In this document: one piece after another, positions 23,714-34,298 of the stretch
How the letters are laid out: each line of letters begins with the position of its first letter
How positions within the stretch are numbered: the stretch's first letter is position 1
Assembly: GCA_934047225.1 (NCBI GenBank)
Contig: OW203988.1
Coordinates: 11,566,229-11,630,228 of the forward strand
Source of the DNA: Ypsolopha sequella
Taxonomy: Eukaryota > Arthropoda > Insecta > Lepidoptera > Ypsolophidae
DNA length: 64,000 nucleotides
Reading direction: 5' to 3'
The notes under the pieces: model-generated
Told to the model about the DNA's origin: nothing
What the model saw: only the letters and a program-made list of their open reading frames with translations
Databases searched by the model: none
Position numbers and translations under genes: made by a program

Positions 23714-25345
23714 ATGGATTTATCTATTGACTTCAATTATAGTTTCTTTTTCTGTTCTCTAGCTGATGAGTACGCCATTGTGAAGAGTGGTGAGTTTATG
23801 ACTCACAGTCTCACTCAACCTGTCCTCAACCGTTTGAGCAGTGCCTTTAATGGTCTTCAGAACAATCTTAATGTTGTTCATTTCAATGCTCAAAGCATCT
23901 CAGCTCATTACCCTGATTTTCTTGCTTCTTTCAGCAATCAGCACATCTGATTTCAGAATCACATCTTAAGCCTATGTACTATCAGGGAAAAATACGCTGG
24001 CCCACTTTTAGCCCGTATTGCATGGTGATAGGAGCGAAAAGTGGGTCTGCGAAAATTTCTTCGATGGTACGTGCGATACCGTCTCAATGGTCTCTTTGTC
24101 TACATATTTCGACTTATCAGGAATGATAGAATCGGTGCAGGTTGTGGTGGCGTTGCGATTTATCTTCAATCTAATATTCCTTGCAAAATTACAAATCCGT
24201 CTTTACCGATCTTTAAGGCGATATGCGAAAAAAATACGGGTGTTTCTTTTCTGTGTATTTCATGAAATACACGGAAAATTATAATCAGTTTCTGGTATAT
24301 GCATCTTGATAATATAATCTAGGGATTTGAAATTGGAAAACATGTTTGGATAAATTTTCCTCGATAGAAATAATTGTTGAAATGAGGTCTTCAAACACAC
24401 TTTTTCTCCTCGTTTGACGATTAGGAACCATATACAGAACTAAAACATATTTTATTAGGTGTGTTTTAACAATATCTAGAGATTTGATATTTGAAATTTT
24501 GCTAGCTATTTTAGTTTTTTTATAAAAATTATAAAACTAAAATTTTTCGCATTCGTCCTGAATCCGCCCCTCTCGCACTGCGCGATTTTTCGCTTGGAGT
24601 GACAGTGACAAAAATAAAATTCGCATAGCCTCTTAATCGGGATTTACTATTTATTGAAACTTATCTCGACCTCGGATCGCATGGTTGACAACTTTGATTT
24701 TTTTGAATCCTTGCTCTTATCCATTTATTTATTTAATTGCAAATACATAATTACATTACAGAAACCCATTTCGTAATTAATTGCATCACTTAAAACTATA
24801 TATAAAATATATTTAATGTTACATATTGTTATAAAAAGTAATATAACACATTATATGTAATTATCAAAAACGGATGTCAAAAAAATTTGATTACATTACA
24901 ATAAACTTAACTTACAATTTTATTAATATCAATGTCAAAAGATTAAATTAATTGCAATATTGAATAATTATTTCGTACTTATTCAGATTCAGTAAGCTTC
25001 AAGATAGAACAGGAGATCCTTCCAGAGATTCTTCGATCCTGATATGTCCCCAATATGATGAATGGTGAATTAGGAATAATAGGAATACCTACACTTTCTC
25101 TACCTTATGCTTCGTGAACGTTTGGAATTCTTGATCACTATAGGGATAGACCCATGCATTCAGGGACTTCCTCCTTCCTTAAAACCCCTGCCCTTAATAC
25201 TTGTGCTTATGGCAACTCGTTCACTATCGAATCAATCAGAATGTGGAATGCTCTACCACACAGCATTCCCGACTTACATAATGTACTATCAGTTCCTTAC
25301 TTTTAAGTTTAGTTTAAACTAGTTTTGACTAAGGGCATCGGTGAT
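23714..25345 (+). mobile_element. Broken CR1/Jockey-like LINE (endonuclease start and RT C-terminus)
   Basis: The frame at 23714-23950 ends LNVVHFNAQSISAHYPDFL, the usual N-terminus of the AP-like endonuclease of CR1/Jockey LINEs. The frame at 24041-24265 has LIRNDRIGAGCGGVAIYLQ from the same domain. Near 25225-25285 the + strand reads IRMWNALPHSIPDLHN, a typical C-terminal motif after the reverse transcriptase. The central part is deleted, frames are shifted, and a TIR element (24209-24638) interrupts the endonuclease. Dead copy. Confidence 0.65.
24209..24638. mobile_element. TIR element inserted in the LINE relic
   Basis: The left end AAGGCGATATGCGAAAAAAA is partly mirrored at the right by AAAATTCGCATAGCCTCTTA. 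LINE endonuclease-like sequence flanks both sides. One end of a second copy (AGAGGCTATGCGAATTTTAT) lies at about 25730. TTTTTGTCA(C/T)TGTCA follows in both. It contains a TGTATTTCATGAAATACA palindrome. Confidence 0.5.
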
Positions 25346-25435
25346 GCATTACCCGTAACATGTATGTCATCAACACATAGTAGAATGGGGCATTTCATGA
25401 TCTGCCTGGGCATATCATATTTCTCTTAAAGCTAG

Positions 25436-25520
25436 GTGGGTCGCCTCGGTTCGCTCGATCATTTACATGCAAAACCTAACACGCTCCTCCCCGTCGGACG
25501 TGCGTTGTCGCACCTATTTT
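25436..25520. repeat. Family H repeat piece
   Basis: GGTCGCCTCGGTTCGCTCG .. AAAACCTAACACGCTCCTCC .. CACCTATTTTTGACTTTTGG matches 6478-6600. Confidence 0.5.
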
Positions 25521-25880
25521 TGACTTTTGGTGAAAGATTTTCCATTTCAAACTTTACGTTTTGCCCAATTCTACGATTTGTCCACGACATATCGAACGTT
25601 GACGACCGATTCTTGAGAAGTTTGAACCCAAATCAGTAAATATGATGCAATAATCATGAAAAAATCCATTGACTAGAAACATACTGAAATTAAACTATTT
25701 CAACTTCTCTTTACTTAAATCTTTACTAGAGGCTATGCGAATTTTATTTTTGTCATTGTCATTGTCATTCCAACTGTCTGTCCTGTCGACTGTTATTTTT
25801 GCATCTGCTTGATATACTAGCTTGTACTGCACATACAGAACGCTCACGAGAGCGTTTGTAATGCACTCTCTAATAATATT

Positions 25881-26377
25881 TAATTTTTCTTGTTCAGAAA
25901 TTTAAAATTGAAAAGAATTTTGTTCTGTGCCATTTCACGCCAATAGTTCAGTTTTAGTGAGGTTAATAAAGCAAGAGTTTGAAATTGTATACACAATTAG
26001 TCATGATTTTCTCAAAACCAACTTAAAATGCTGTTTTAACTTTGTTTGAACCAGTAGGTCTACCGCGTAATTCTCATTTTCATCAACATCAACTTGAGAT
26101 TGAAATTTGACGTGCGTGCGACGACGCCCGCCTAACATGCCATCTCTTTTGCACGCGTTGAATTTCGCATGCGTTTGTTTGAAGTTGATACAAATGAGAA
26201 TTACGCGGTAGAGCCGCTGATCATGACTAATTGTGCATTAAATTTCAAACTCATGCTTTATAATCCTTACTAAAACTGACTTGGTGTTAACTGTCATATA
26301 AATGTTTTTTAATTTTTAACTTCTAAGCAAGAAATACAAAGTTAACTTATGCACTTTGTGCTAAGCGACTGACGTTT
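25881..26377. mobile_element. Palindromic MITE, family B copy 3, with nested insertion
   Basis: The arms (TAATAAAGCAAGAGTTTGA / TCAAACTCATGCTTTATAA) and the right end (GTGCTAAGCGACTGACGTTT) match copies 1 and 2. The left tip is lost. The centre is split by another MITE at 26055-26219. Confidence 0.75.
26055..26219. mobile_element. MITE nested in family B copy 3
   Basis: GGTCTACCGCGTAATTCTCA..TTT is mirrored by AAATGAGAATTACGCGGTAG..AGCC. The sequence is absent from the two uninterrupted family B copies, which fixes the insertion point between GAACCAG and ATCATGACTAATTG. The interior is CpG-rich (GTGCGTGCGACGACGCC), unlike its surroundings. Confidence 0.75.
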
Positions 26378-26510
26378 ATCCAAGATTTTCGTAGTTATAA
26401 TAGTCACCTACTAGACATCATAAGATCCATACGTAGGTAAAGCTATCTTTAAAATTAAAAGACGTAATGAGTATGCAAACGCTTGTATCACAGATAATAT
26501 AATACTTGTC

Positions 26511-26871
26511 CATCCATCCATCCATCAGCTTAGTTCGTCCACTGCTGGACATGAGCCTTTCCAGGACTTTGCCACTCCCGGCGGTCACACTGGAAGAATT
26601 GCCCATACTCACACACGCTGGGCAGGCGGGTTGGTGAGCGCGGTGCCGGAACCCTCGCACCAGTGACGCAGCTGCCCGTCACCAGTCTGTTCCATTTAAG
26701 GCCCGGCTATTGGGGATGGATATACCGCCATCCATCGGTCCCAGGTAGGGTGGGCCTTCTGGTATTTTGCCTGTGAGCTGTCCTCTTACTCTCCCCTGAA
26801 TTACTTCGAGGGGGTCTCCAAGTAAGATGGTGGTACCTTCACAGTCGAGCCCGGCATCAGCTCTACCACCT
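26511..26871 (-). mobile_element. RTE-tailed LINE/SINE, family D copy 2
   Basis: The same sequence as at 15031-15393, with (CCAT)n at the low-coordinate end. On the minus strand it reads GRVRGQLTGKIPEGPPYLGP in one frame, suggesting derivation from a coding region, and ends with the RTE-like GTCCAGCAGTGGACG tail. Confidence 0.7.
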
Positions 26872-27150
26872 AATCTTGTATATAATACTTGTATCAAAGG
26901 TTAATCAGTTGATAAAAGTTATCGTGATAAGTGATTAACTTTTGCTTAAAAATGCTGTAAATATTTATTTCATGGCTCTTTGATCCACTTTTTGTATTTA
27001 TGATGATAATGTTACCTACTTGTTTTGATATAAAATAAGCTTTTATTTGCTAACATTTTGTTTGTTCTATAAAACATGCAGATATAATCTCACATTAATT
27101 CTATGCAACTTATGCTAAGCTATAGCCATACCCAGTAAGCACAATGACAA

Positions 27151-27398
27151 TTATTAGGAGTACGGGACTCACCGTGTTTGGTTTTTATATTTTCCCGAAT
27201 TTTCAATGCAATGGTCGCGGGATGGCTGGTCGGTGCAGCGATGGCTAGGAAGCGTAGGGATCTACCCTCCGTATCTGTTTGTCGTTTATTATCACTTGTG
27301 ACGACCGACGCGACGACTGGATATTCATCTACCGGCCTACACACTACACTACTAATAACATTATTACTATAATGTTTATAATCCCGTACTCCTAATAA
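27151..27398. mobile_element. Short TIR element
   Basis: TTATTAGGAGTACGGGA at the left is exactly inverted as TCCCGTACTCCTAATAA at the right. The interior is GC-richer, with open but unrecognised frames on both strands (27178-27372 +, 27120-27344 -). Confidence 0.6.
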
Positions 27399-27536
27399 TG
27401 TTTATAATGACCGTGTAAATTTAAAATCTTATATAATAACAATTATTACTATTAACTACCAATTTAACAATCATAGTTATAACAGTATCAAATAAGGTAA
27501 CCTTTCATTCAAAATTCATCCACACCATCATCGTTG

Positions 27537-27992
27537 CTGTTTTCAACAAAACTGGTTGTTGAGCGTTTACTCCATCTTTTAATGGATTACGTAGTTACTT
27601 CGTTACCTCAAAGACAAAAACTCGTTTCTTGTGCTTGTTCGTTCAAACTTCTACTTCTACTTCTATCTGTGGAGAATGAATTATGACAGTATACTGTATA
27701 TCCAATAGATGGCGTTGAAGTATTCCATGAACCAGCCATAGCAATTTGTAGCTAATAAAGCGAAATTACAGTTACCAGTAATAAATTAGGTAAACTTATC
27801 ATATTCTTTGCTATTTTTTTTCAATCAAACTGATTATTGAGCAGTTACTCCATCTTTTGACGGATTACGTAGCTACGTCGTTACCTCAAAGACAAAAACT
27901 CGCAAAACTCGTTTCTTGTGCTTGCTCGTTCAAACAATCTGTATGTAGAGAATGAATAATAACAGTTTACTATATAATCGATAGATGGCGTT
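27537..27992. repeat. Direct duplication of about 185 bp, two copies
   Basis: 27537-27722 and 27828-27992 share TACTCCATCTTTT, GGATTACGTAG, CGTTACCTCAAAGACAAAAA, CTCGTTTCTTGTGCTTG and ATAGATGGCGTT. They are about 105 bp apart, in the same orientation, and have diverged moderately. Confidence 0.7.
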
Positions 27993-28647
27993 TAAGGATA
28001 ACAATAATGGGTTCATGTACATTGCACCTACATATCCAATTGTATTCTGCAATTATGTGGTCCTTTAGCGACGCCGTCATGGAGATGAAAATATTTTATG
28101 TTTAAGATGCGAATTTTCATTTTTTGCAATTTTCTTTTAGCTGTTATGAATGTCATCGTCTTTTTTGGCTGTAATGTTTTTTTTTGTTACTAAAATGTTT
28201 GACAAACATGGACGGCGATTATTGCGTGTGGGCAAAATCAATCCATCATTCACGTAGAAAATACCTTGTAAAATCTCCCAAAATCTGTCGTAGCAAATTT
28301 TTCTGCTGTTACCAGAATATGTAGCCGTCCAGCTTTATATTCTGCAGCGGTCCCAGGGTTACCAGATATCAAAGTGGAAAGTCCTGAAAAAAAACTGACT
28401 TGTACAAAAAATTTGATTATAATTATTTGTGATTGGGTTTATTTATAACACTTTTTGCACATTTACACAAACAATAAAGATATACAAATAAAACAATTAA
28501 ACATGGCGGCACTTATTGCTAATAGCAATATCTTCCAGGCAACCTTTGGAAGCAAACAGAAACATGGAAAAAATAACATAAGGAAGGTACAAATACTAAT
28601 TGGGAAAAATATTTAGGAGGTAATATGGGAGTAAAAGGACTCTATTG

Positions 28648-28835
28648 AAGATCCGAGAGCGGTTCTACTGGATCCATTGTTGAAAGGATGTTGAGGATTG
28701 GTGTCGTAAATGCACCAGTTGTGTGGCGGTTAAAAGACATCACACACGCAGCGGGGGTGCATTAAAAGTGTACAATGTAGAGCCCCCTGGGAACGGATAT
28801 CACTCGGTGTCGCTGGCTTTTTTAGACTTAGGTAT
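28648..28835 (+). mobile_element. Ty3/gypsy-type integrase zinc-binding domain, relic
   Basis: The + strand reads KIRERFYW, then a stop codon, then KDVEDWCRKCTSCVAVKR. The DVxxWCxxCxxC pattern is the Cys pair of the integrase HHCC finger. LKVYNVEPPGNGYHSV follows in place of the usual linker to the catalytic core. No flanking RT or LTR is evident. This is a dead fragment. Confidence 0.65.
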
Positions 28836-28839
28836 CTAA

Positions 28840-30002
28840 CCCAAGTAACTTTTAAGGTTTTAGAAAGGTACTGAAAAGGTTCTAATACCTTTGTATGGAA
28901 ATCTGCTCATAAGTCTTTGTAGTCTCAATTACTTTATATTAACGTTATATTAACCTCCTGAGTGCAAAAAGGGCCCACGTTGTAGAACCTTTCTGAGAGC
29001 TACAGCAAAACCTGTAGCTCTTATCTATAACCTTTCTAACTACTTACTCAAAACCCAAATATAACCTTCACAACCTTAATTTAACGTTAATATAACCATA
29101 CAATACAACTAATAGTTTCTACATTAGTCTTGCATGTAACTCTATGACAACTTAAAACCTTTTTGATAGAAATGAATAACGCTTTTCCAGGACTTTCGGG
29201 TTTTAAAATGTTTCTGTTTAAGATTGTTTGTACGCAGAAACATTAATGGTGGGTTTAAATTACTTATTTATAATGGCGCCATTCCCTGTCATTATACCAA
29301 GTTTCAAAATGGCTAGATATGTAAGTGATGTATTCTTGAAAAATACATTATCGTGAAACTTTAGGATAATAGTGCTATATGCGAGACGGGCCTTTCGTAA
29401 TTGCAAATTTTAAGGACATTTTAAATAAAAAAAAATGAAAAAATAAGGTGTTTGATGGTTTGTCGTTTTAGAAACAAAAGTTATACTCATATATAAAAAC
29501 GTATATTTAAAATTATATAGAACATGTTATTTAATTTTGCTTCGTTGTATTAAAATGTTATTTTCAGTTCGTATTTTTTTTTATTTTTGTGAGTAAATAT
29601 GGCTGACGTTAGGAAATTACTAGAAAGCATTCAAGTTAACCTTTTCAGAACTATAACAGCTCAAAACTCTTAATTTTTGCCAAAGTAAGAACTAAAGGTA
29701 ATTTCGCGTAGCTATATAAAACCAAAAGGCTGTTTTCACAGCTTTCAGGTTATCGTCAGGAGTAATTCAATACTCGCCAGTCGCGACCACAACCATTAAG
29801 CAAAATCAAGTGTTCAAGTGTATATCACAAGTGATATCAAGCAGCTACAGGCTGCTCCTTGAGTGCAAATAAGTTACTATTTCTTTTTTTAATTATGTTT
29901 AGTCGATAGGTACTTGTCTAACTTATGTTTTACCTTTACTACTGAATACATTTAAATTTAGCCTTAAGTAGTCCTTAACAGTGACCAGACTACCTATCTT
30001 GA
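28840..30002. other. AT-rich repeat territory; left part of a possible split element
   Basis: CCCAAGTAAC (28840-28849) and its inverse GTTACTTGGG (33536-33545) may bound one large element. The AACCTTT/AAGGTTT and TTAACGTTA-type motifs near both ends agree with this. About 29200-33000 would then be later insertions. No gene is seen. Confidence 0.3.
29713..29720 (+). promoter_or_regulatory. Possible orphan TATA box
   Basis: TATATAAA is followed about 30 nt later by pyrimidine-rich TTTCAGGTTATCGTCAGG and a GC-richer leader-like stretch to about 29880. No coding exon could be attached, so it may belong to a retroelement or be chance. Confidence 0.2.
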
Positions 30003-30051
30003 AAAAAACGGACAAGTGCGAGTTGGACTCGCCCGTCAAGGGTTCCGTACA
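30003..30051. repeat. 'AAGTGCGAGT..GACTCGCC' repeat end
   Basis: AAAAAACGGACAAGTGCGAG..TTGGACTCGCCCG..GGGTTCCGTAC is the terminus of a widespread lepidopteran repeat. An inverted related end (GCGAGTCTGACTCGCACTTG) lies at 32834-32862. Confidence 0.55.
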
Positions 30052-30056
30052 AATTT

Positions 30057-30776
30057 GTATATAAAAGAATACCCTGACTGACTGACTGACTGATTGACTG
30101 ACTGATCTATCAACGCCGAGACCAAACAGCTAAACCTAGGAACATGAAATTTGCACCGTAGGTTCCTTTTATTGCGTAAACATCCGCTAAGAAAGGATTT
30201 TTTGAAAATCAATTCATAATGAAAGGGGGTAGAAACTTGTTTGGAATATCGTAATCCGTGGGAGTATCAACATATACTGAAGAGTCAACATACTTCGCAT
30301 AAATACTCTTTTTAATAAACTATGAGAAACCTGTAAGAGGGTTTTACAAAACTCATCCCCGAGGGGGTAAAATAGCGTGTTAAGTTATATATCGAAAATT
30401 GCATCCCTTGAGTACTACTTAAAACTTTACTTAAATATTCCTTCCTTAAAACGTATAATGAGATACATGTAGGAAAGTTTTCAAAAATTATCCATCCCCT
30501 AATGGGGATGAAATGGGTTAAAAACTTTGATATGGAAAATCACAATCCCTGGGCATATATAAACTTATATATTATGTATAACTTATATACATATATACAC
30601 TTACTTACAACTTCGCATAAATCATATTGAGAAAAATAAAACACGTATAAGATGTTTTTTTTTTAAAGAAAACCGTACGCATAACAGGATTTAGCGGGAT
30701 GTTGAAGCTTTCATTGTAAAATATGAAACGCATTACATACTAAATTCACGTGGACGAAGACGCGGGCAACAGCTAG
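30057..30776 (-). mobile_element. 'GCCCGCG..CTGACTGA' element, family K copy 1
   Basis: One end carries a (CTGA)n run after TGTATATAAAAG. The other reads ACGTGGACGAAGACGCGGG..CAACAGCTAGC. It is the reverse of copy 2 at 31607-32252. A further piece lies at about 48440-48620. The small frames inside it are not genes. Confidence 0.6.
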
Positions 30777-31145
30777 CTATAAATAATTTAGACTTTTTTT
30801 TCATTATTAAATTACAAATGTATAGTTTTTAGATGTTTTCCTGTATTCGTAGTATAAGATAATACTTGCCTTTCATAATTCTAGGTCAACGAAAAGTACC
30901 CTATACATTTTGATTCCCTTGAGAATGTCGAAATATACGATTTTAGTGGCATTAAAAGCCGTATTTTTTTTTGCGTTAACATAAAAATTTTTTTTTTTCA
31001 ACTTTAAGTAACAGTAGACTTGATTATATGGTTTTAATTTCAATTTGATAACTTCACGCGTTCTTGAGATAAAGGGTCTGGACAGATAGAGGGACAGGCG
31101 GCCAGACAGACGGACAACAAAGTGATCCTATAATGGTTCTGTTTT

Positions 31146-32886
31146 TAGGGTTCCGTACCTAAAAGGTACAAAAGGAACCTTTATGGTGAGACTCCGTTGT
31201 CCGTCCGTCCGTATGTCACAGCCTCATAACTTTAGCACCGTTCAAGATAAAGACATGAAATTTGGCATATAAATAATTAATTTGCCCACATATCAGAGTG
31301 TAAAAAAATTGAAAAATTTGAAGTTTTTCAAAATATTTCAAAAACAAAAGTAAGAAAAATAAAAAATATTATCCTTAAAAATACAATATGGGTATCAAAT
31401 TGTAGATATTAAAAAGCTGATTGTAAAAATATATACTTTTACTAAATTTACTCTCACAAGTTTCGAGAAATTTTGAAAAACCACAAAAATATGTATGTTC
31501 CCCCTTTATCTCCGAAACTGGTAGAACAAAAAATATGAAAACCGGCCAATTACAGGGAAACTATAGAAGTTAAAAAAATTAAGCAGAAATGAAAAATATA
31601 AAAAAACTAGCTTCTGCCCGCGGCTTCGCCCGCGTGGCCTACAGGAACTTTTTTTTCAGAAACAAACATTTGAAGTACTCTCACTCCCTCTGGGAATACA
31701 AGGACTCACCGATCAAAGTTTTTCCGAAAAAGTGTCAAAATCCCTATCAGTTGTCAAAAAATGTCAAATTTGAATACGGCAGCGTAATCGGCGACCCTAA
31801 ATGCCCCTTGATACCGAGTTTCATGCAAATCAGAATACTTCTTTAGACCTGTTCAAAAATTGTCAAAACCGGTCAAATAAAAGTTTTTTTTGGTCATGTA
31901 GCTCCAGCTTGACCGATCACTATAATTGAAACCCAAACTCGGCCCCATTTCCCCCTTTTAGGGATTGAATTCGGAAAAAACCTGAAATATATGTTTACTC
32001 ATTTATAGATAGGAGTACTCCTGTGAAGTCTCGAATAAAATAATCTAACTAATCTTGTTTTCCCATACAAACTTTGGACACCCGTTTCACCCCCTTAGGG
32101 GGTGAATTTTGAAAAATCCTTACTTAGTGGATGCTAACACTATATAAGGTATCTTTGTGCAAAATTTCAAGTCTATAGGACTAGCGGTTTAGGCTGTGCG
32201 TTGATATATCAGTCAGTCAGTCAGTCAGGACTTTGAATTTTATATATACAGATAAGTATAATACATAAAAAATATTTTATAAAATACAATATGAATATCA
32301 AATTGTAGATATTGAAAATTTTATTGTAAAAACATATATTTTTATTATATTTATTCTTAATAGTTTCGAAAAATCTTAAAAAAAACACAAAAATATGTAT
32401 GTCCCCCCCCTCCCTTTATCTCCGAAACCGGTGTACCGAAAAATATGAAAAAAATGACAATTATAGATCATAACTGGCTAATTACAGGAAAACTATAGCG
32501 GTAAAAAAAATTTAGCAAAAGCGAAAAATATAAAAAAAGAATTATAATAAATAAAAAATAATTTTTATAAAAATACATTATGGGTATCAAATTGTAGGTA
32601 ATAAAAAGTTTATTGTAAAAATTTATAGTTTGGCTATTTGCATCTATTTCGAGAAATCCTTGAAAAATCATAAAAAATTGTATGTCCCCCCCTTATCTCC
32701 GAAACTTGTTGACTGAAAAATATGAAAAAAATCATGGTAATATATGTTAACGTAAAGATTACAGGACAATTAAAGCGGTTGAAAAAAATGACAAAATTAA
32801 ATTTTTCATCCATAATATGGAGCCCTAGGTATGCGAGTCTGACTCGCACTTGACCGGTTTTTTCCTTTAGAGGTACGGAACCCTAA
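31146..32886. mobile_element. Element with GGGTTCCGTACCT ends and three internal 250-bp tandem repeats
   Basis: TTAGGGTTCCGTACCT at the left is mirrored by AGGTACGGAACCCTAA at the right. Inside, three related units (31355-31606, 32266-32538, 32555-32805) share AATACAATATGGGTATCAAA, TTGTAGATATT, ATGTATGT-C-rich-TTTATCTCCGAAAC and AAATATGAAAA. A family K element (31607-32252) is inserted between units 1 and 2. The open frames are AT-rich noise. Confidence 0.55.
31607..32252 (+). mobile_element. Family K element, copy 2
   Basis: It begins CTAGCTTCTGCCCGCGGCTT..CGCCCGCGTGG and ends with (CAGT)n GGACTTTGAATTTTATATAT. It sits between two units of the 250-bp repeat array. The 85-codon frame at 31589-31846 is part of it. 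Confidence 0.65.
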
Positions 32887-33720
32887 TAATATATACTAAC
32901 CGTTGTATTCATTATTCGTAGGAAATTTTCCGCACTTTCCGTTTAAAATTTCCACTCCGTTTTTTTGAAATCACCCTGTTGGTTCAATTTGCAAGACATC
33001 GTAATTTGAATTCGCGGAGACAACTGATAATATTTGAGAATGCCTCTAAAGCTTTCAAATATTCTTGTAGGACATAAATCATGCCTTCAGCTCTGAACTA
33101 TAGCCTTTTGGTCTTGGTTTTCACCATGCAGTCCTAATTTGTTTGCCGAGACAACTTTTATACAGCCTAAAGGCTTTAGATAGGTTTTAGAAATAACTTC
33201 TAAGTAATTTCAACATTCCATAGCTTTGTGGTTATATCAAAGTTAAAAATTTAACCTTTAGATCTCACTTAAGCATAATCCTAGCCTCTCCAGAACCTTA
33301 TCAAGAGTCTACAACAACTATAAGATCCTAGGACTTTAAGGTCGTGAAACACAAGTCAAAATAACGTTAATTTAAACTCTTGTCAACGGCTTAAAGGTTG
33401 TTATGATAAACAATTAGTTTTAGAACTTAATAATCATTCTCAAGTACTTAATATGCCTAGATAGAAAAGCATTAACCTTTTTGCGACCCAAATACAAACT
33501 AAAGGAAGTTTTCACAACCTAGGCCCGAATGAATTGTTACTTGGGAAGGCAGGGATGGGGAAATAATTTCACTTCAAAGCTTGGCATTTTATGAATTTCC
33601 TAGGAATTGTATTAAACTCCTATTTTTTTAATTTCATTTATTTATTTATACATATTTATTAATGTAAATAAATATTAAATACTGACTTTTTTGTCTTTAT
33701 AAATGATAAGAATAACATAA
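32887..33720. other. AT-rich repeat territory, no gene recognised
   Basis: Motifs such as TAGGTTTTAGAAATAACTTCT and ATAACGTTAATTTAAAC echo 28840-29170. It is probably the right half of the element proposed to be split. Confidence 0.3.
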
Positions 33721-34070
33721 CGCATTAAACATTAGAATGAACCATCACAGACATACATCCGACTCTATAACTAATAACACACTACCCATCCCCACACATA
33801 CTCGTCTCCACAAATCAAAATTTAATCAGTGTTTCACAGTACGCATTCTAAAATCATTCATACCAGCCCTAACAGACATTCAACTCAGAACGTGGGAGAG
33901 TTCATTCATATGGTCGCTTGGTGCACAATATGGTCCAGGCTTAAAAAATCTTTTAATATCTTGTAAATAGGTTAGATGTAAATAGTTTTTATTTTTTTAT
34001 ATTTTTACCTATGCATTATATTTTTCTTTTACTTCATTGTGACTGATGCCGGGCCCCACGGGCCCTAATC
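33721..34070 (+). mobile_element. Possible LINE 3' end
   Basis: The frame 33737-33970 contains LHKSKFNQCFTVRILKS, weakly like the segment after the RT domain in CR1/Jockey LINEs. It is followed at 34029-34058 by GATGCCGGGCCCCACGGGCCC. That hairpin recurs at 36123 (GTGCCGGGCCCGAATGGCCC) and 4708. Identity is uncertain. Confidence 0.35.
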
Positions 34071-34298
34071 AAGGAACAAAATATTTCGGACACGTATTTT
34101 GACTTTTTTTTTTTTGGGAAAATGATACATGACATTTCTCCCCCTCCTCTCCTCTCCTACCCCGGCCTTCTCCTCTAGATCAAGACGCCATTTTGTTTGT
34201 TTGTTGTCGTTGAGAATATCGAGAAATTGGCGTAAAAAATTTTTTTCGTGCCATTTACATTAAATACTTACTGTTTCTCTGTGACATTGTGATTGTAG

